DNA from: an uncultured Eubacteriales bacterium
Lineage (GTDB): Bacteria; Bacillota; Clostridia; Oscillospirales; CAG-272
Direction: 5' to 3'
Length of the DNA: 8,114 bases
Assembly: GCA_934526185.1 (NCBI GenBank)
Contig: CAKTAA010000095.1
Span: 1-8,114 of the forward strand
Shown here: positions 6,297 to 8,114 of the stretch, in pieces
Position numbering within the stretch: position 1 is the stretch's first letter
Layout of the letters: the number at the start of each line of letters is the position of its first letter
Translations under genes and position numbers: made by a program
Notes under the pieces: generated by a model
What the model was told of the DNA's origin: nothing
Seen by the model: the letters and a program-made list of their open reading frames with translations, nothing else
Database searches by the model: none

Positions 6297-6325
6297 TTGA
6301 CATACGCTTCATTTTGGTGTAGAAT
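6297..6325 (+). promoter_or_regulatory. Strong SigA-type promoter for the lipoprotein gene
   Basis: TTGACA (6297-6302, exact -35 consensus) and TAGAAT (6320-6325, 5/6) are spaced by the ideal 17 bases. A second overlapping TTGACT lies at 6292-6297. Transcription should begin near 6332, giving a leader of about 43 bases with GAGGGGG (6358-6364) before the ATG at 6375. The promoter starts only 26 bases after the rpoD stop, and no intrinsic terminator is visible between them. Confidence 0.8.
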
Positions 6326-6374
6326 GATATAAAATATGTTTGCAGGTTGATTTTGACGAGGGGGAACCATTTGC

Positions 6375-8066
6375 ATGAAAAAAATTATATGCACATTGTT
6401 ATGTATGGTACTGTCGATATCTGTCTTTACAGGTTGCAGTGATGACAGCGGAAAAAAAACAAGTACCACAACCATAAGTCCTATGACTCTTACCTTGACA
6501 GCGATTACTGATGAAACTACAACGCAGGAAGCTATCGAAGCCGTTCAGGAAATTATGAACAATATTTCCAAATCAGAGTTTAAAACTCAGGTAGAGCTTC
6601 GTTTGATGACAGCAGATGAATATATAAATTACATAGAAAAAACATTTGCTGCGAATGCTTCCGCTCAAGACACCACGGCATCGACCGAGGAAATTGAAGC
6701 AGATACCTCGGCTGATACAGGAAATAGTGTAGATACCGATTCTGTTGTCGACGGTGATGAGTCCGGCGAGGTTGTAACCGTAGAACTGGTCACCGATGAG
6801 TACGGTCGATTGGTTGAAAAATATCCGGAAGCTGAACAAAATCAGCTTGATATCATTTTTATGACCGGAAGAGATATGCTGCAGGATTTTTATTCAAAAG
6901 GTTATCTCGCTGCGCTTGACGAAGAAATTAACGGCGATTCAAAAATGATAAAGAAGTATGTATATCCGACATTTATTGAAGCTGGTAAAATCAGCGGTTC
7001 GCAGTATGCAATTCTTAACAACAGAAATCTCGGCAACTACAAATATCTTTTAGTTGATAAAGAACTGGCTGACAAATATCAGTTTGATACCTCGTCAGTT
7101 ACCTCTCTCAAGGATTGCGAAGCTTTTCTTGATCAGGTTAAAGCCGGCGAAACCGGCGTCATTCCGATGAACAAAGAGATCGGTCTTGCAAATGCACAGT
7201 ATGTTTTAGGCCGTGAATCTCTGTTAGGTTGTATATTGGGTTCGTCTGAAACTACAATTCCTTCCCTCATGTACGGTAACGAACAATATGTAGAACATAA
7301 AGCGCTGCTCGAAAAGATGACAAAAGGCGGCTATTTTGCTGAAGATCCCGATAAAGAGGGACAGCAGTATGCAATTGAATATGTTGAAGGATATGAAAGA
7401 TCTCCCGAGGACAATCAATGGACGGATGACAAATATGTAATTGTTTATGAGGAACCGACTGCAACCGAAGATGCGTTATATTCCGGAATGTTCGGTGTAA
7501 GCTCTACTACCAAAAGCGTAGCCCGTTCAATGGAAATCATTCGGCTGCTTATGACAAGCTCCGAATACTGCAATGCCTATCAATATGGGGTTTCAGGGAC
7601 GCATTATTCTTTGAACAAGGATGGTACTATTAAAATTTTAAGCGATGCTTATTCAATGGATCTTTATCACACAGGTAATGTATTCCTGACCTATCCAACA
7701 GAAGATATGCCAGCGGATATATGGGATATATACAAGCAGCAAAATCAGGAAACCGTCGTCGGTCCCTACCTTCTCTTCCCGTATGATGATCCTTCATACG
7801 GCGAGGCTTCATTAAATCTTGTCAACCGTTATATTACGCTTTCAGATCAATACATGGAACAGTATCAAAAGACCGTCATGAAGAGTGCGGATTTGAGTAC
7901 AGTTGAATATATGGCTGAAACTCATACAAAATTGCTCTCCACAGATCTCATTAAGGAGAATCTGAGCGTTTCGAATGAAACTATCAGCGGAGAAGAAAAA
8001 GAGGCTCTTGGTATTTCAAGGTTATATGTTGAATATCTGACTGCTTTGTCTGAAGTTACACAATAA
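6375..8066 (+). CDS. Lipoprotein resembling an ABC-transporter extracellular solute-binding protein
   Basis: This is a 563-residue exported lipoprotein. It has a short basic start (MKK), a hydrophobic stretch, and a lipobox ending VFTGC, with Cys21 as the likely lipid-anchored residue (Phe at -3 is less usual). Several stretches fit family-1 type solute-binding proteins: VELRLMTADEY (73-83), LDIIFMTGRD (158-167), GYLAALDEEI (176-185), and near the C-terminus a block containing GVSSTTKSVARSMEIIRLL and YGVSGTHYSLNKDGTI, as in LipO/DUF3502-like binding proteins. Residues about 95-132 are a low-complexity Asp/Ser/Thr/Glu-rich insert. It has its own strong promoter and is AT-richer than the genes before it. 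A further gene starts 37 bases downstream. The ligand is unknown; sugar or oligosaccharide is a family-level guess. Confidence 0.8.
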   Translation: MKKIICTLLCMVLSISVFTGCSDDSGKKTSTTTISPMTLTLTAITDETTTQEAIEAVQEIMNNISKSEFKTQVELRLMTADEYINYIEKTFAANASAQDTTASTEEIEADTSADTGNSVDTDSVVDGDESGEVVTVELVTDEYGRLVEKYPEAEQNQLDIIFMTGRDMLQDFYSKGYLAALDEEINGDSKMIKKYVYPTFIEAGKISGSQYAILNNRNLGNYKYLLVDKELADKYQFDTSSVTSLKDCEAFLDQVKAGETGVIPMNKEIGLANAQYVLGRESLLGCILGSSETTIPSLMYGNEQYVEHKALLEKMTKGGYFAEDPDKEGQQYAIEYVEGYERSPEDNQWTDDKYVIVYEEPTATEDALYSGMFGVSSTTKSVARSMEIIRLLMTSSEYCNAYQYGVSGTHYSLNKDGTIKILSDAYSMDLYHTGNVFLTYPTEDMPADIWDIYKQQNQETVVGPYLLFPYDDPSYGEASLNLVNRYITLSDQYMEQYQKTVMKSADLSTVEYMAETHTKLLSTDLIKENLSVSNETISGEEKEALGISRLYVEYLTALSEVTQ

Positions 8067-8103
8067 AAGTAAAATTTTGGATCATTAAAAACCGGAGTGG
8101 CTT

Positions 8104-8114
8104 ATGTTCACACC
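8104..8114 (+). CDS. Start of a downstream gene, cut by the window edge
   Basis: ATG at 8104 is preceded by GGAG (8094-8097) at good spacing, and only three full codons (M-F-T) are inside the window. With 37 bases and no terminator after the lipoprotein gene, it is probably in the same operon. A transporter permease would be the usual neighbour, but nothing in the visible sequence shows that. Confidence 0.5.

Overview
The window looks like chromosomal housekeeping DNA from a low-to-mid-GC Gram-positive bacterium, most likely class Clostridia (Bacillota). Three things point there: the gene order dgt, dnaG, rpoD; strong AGGAGG-type ribosome binding sites; and a SigA protein with a short acidic N-terminus and textbook regions 1.2 to 4.2. 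All supported genes are on the + strand. The genus cannot be fixed from this sequence alone.

Layout. (1) Positions 2-1872 hold a translationally coupled pair: the 3' part of hflX (ribosome-splitting GTPase, start outside the window) and yigZ (IMPACT family), joined by an ATGA overlap. (2) Positions 1873-2197 are a 325-base AT-rich gap without a credible gene. It holds a possible terminator for hflX-yigZ, a cluster of three small hairpins, one of which reads as an intrinsic terminator on the - strand, a modest SigA-like promoter, and a leader that can fold in two mutually exclusive ways in front of the dgt ribosome binding site. (3) Positions 2198-6270 form a macromolecular-synthesis operon: dgt (HD-domain dNTP triphosphohydrolase), dnaG (primase, TTG start) and rpoD/sigA (primary sigma factor). 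They are spaced 12 and 77 bases apart with no clear promoter or terminator between them. (4) Positions 6297-8114 hold a near-consensus SigA promoter right after rpoD, a 563-residue lipoprotein resembling an ABC-transporter solute-binding protein, and the first codons of a further gene that is probably its partner.

The central operon links dNTP pool control, primer synthesis and bulk transcription initiation, and its products must be made in very different amounts. The most interesting signals are therefore possible post-transcriptional controls: the alternative folds before dgt, the TTG start with a nearby decoy ATG at dnaG, two tandem in-frame A_AAA_AAG heptamers at the DnaG domain hinge, and a GC hairpin just before the rpoD ribosome binding site. 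All of these are read from sequence only and unproven. I found no CRISPR array, insertion sequence, phage gene, tRNA or rRNA, and no convincing new multi-gene system.
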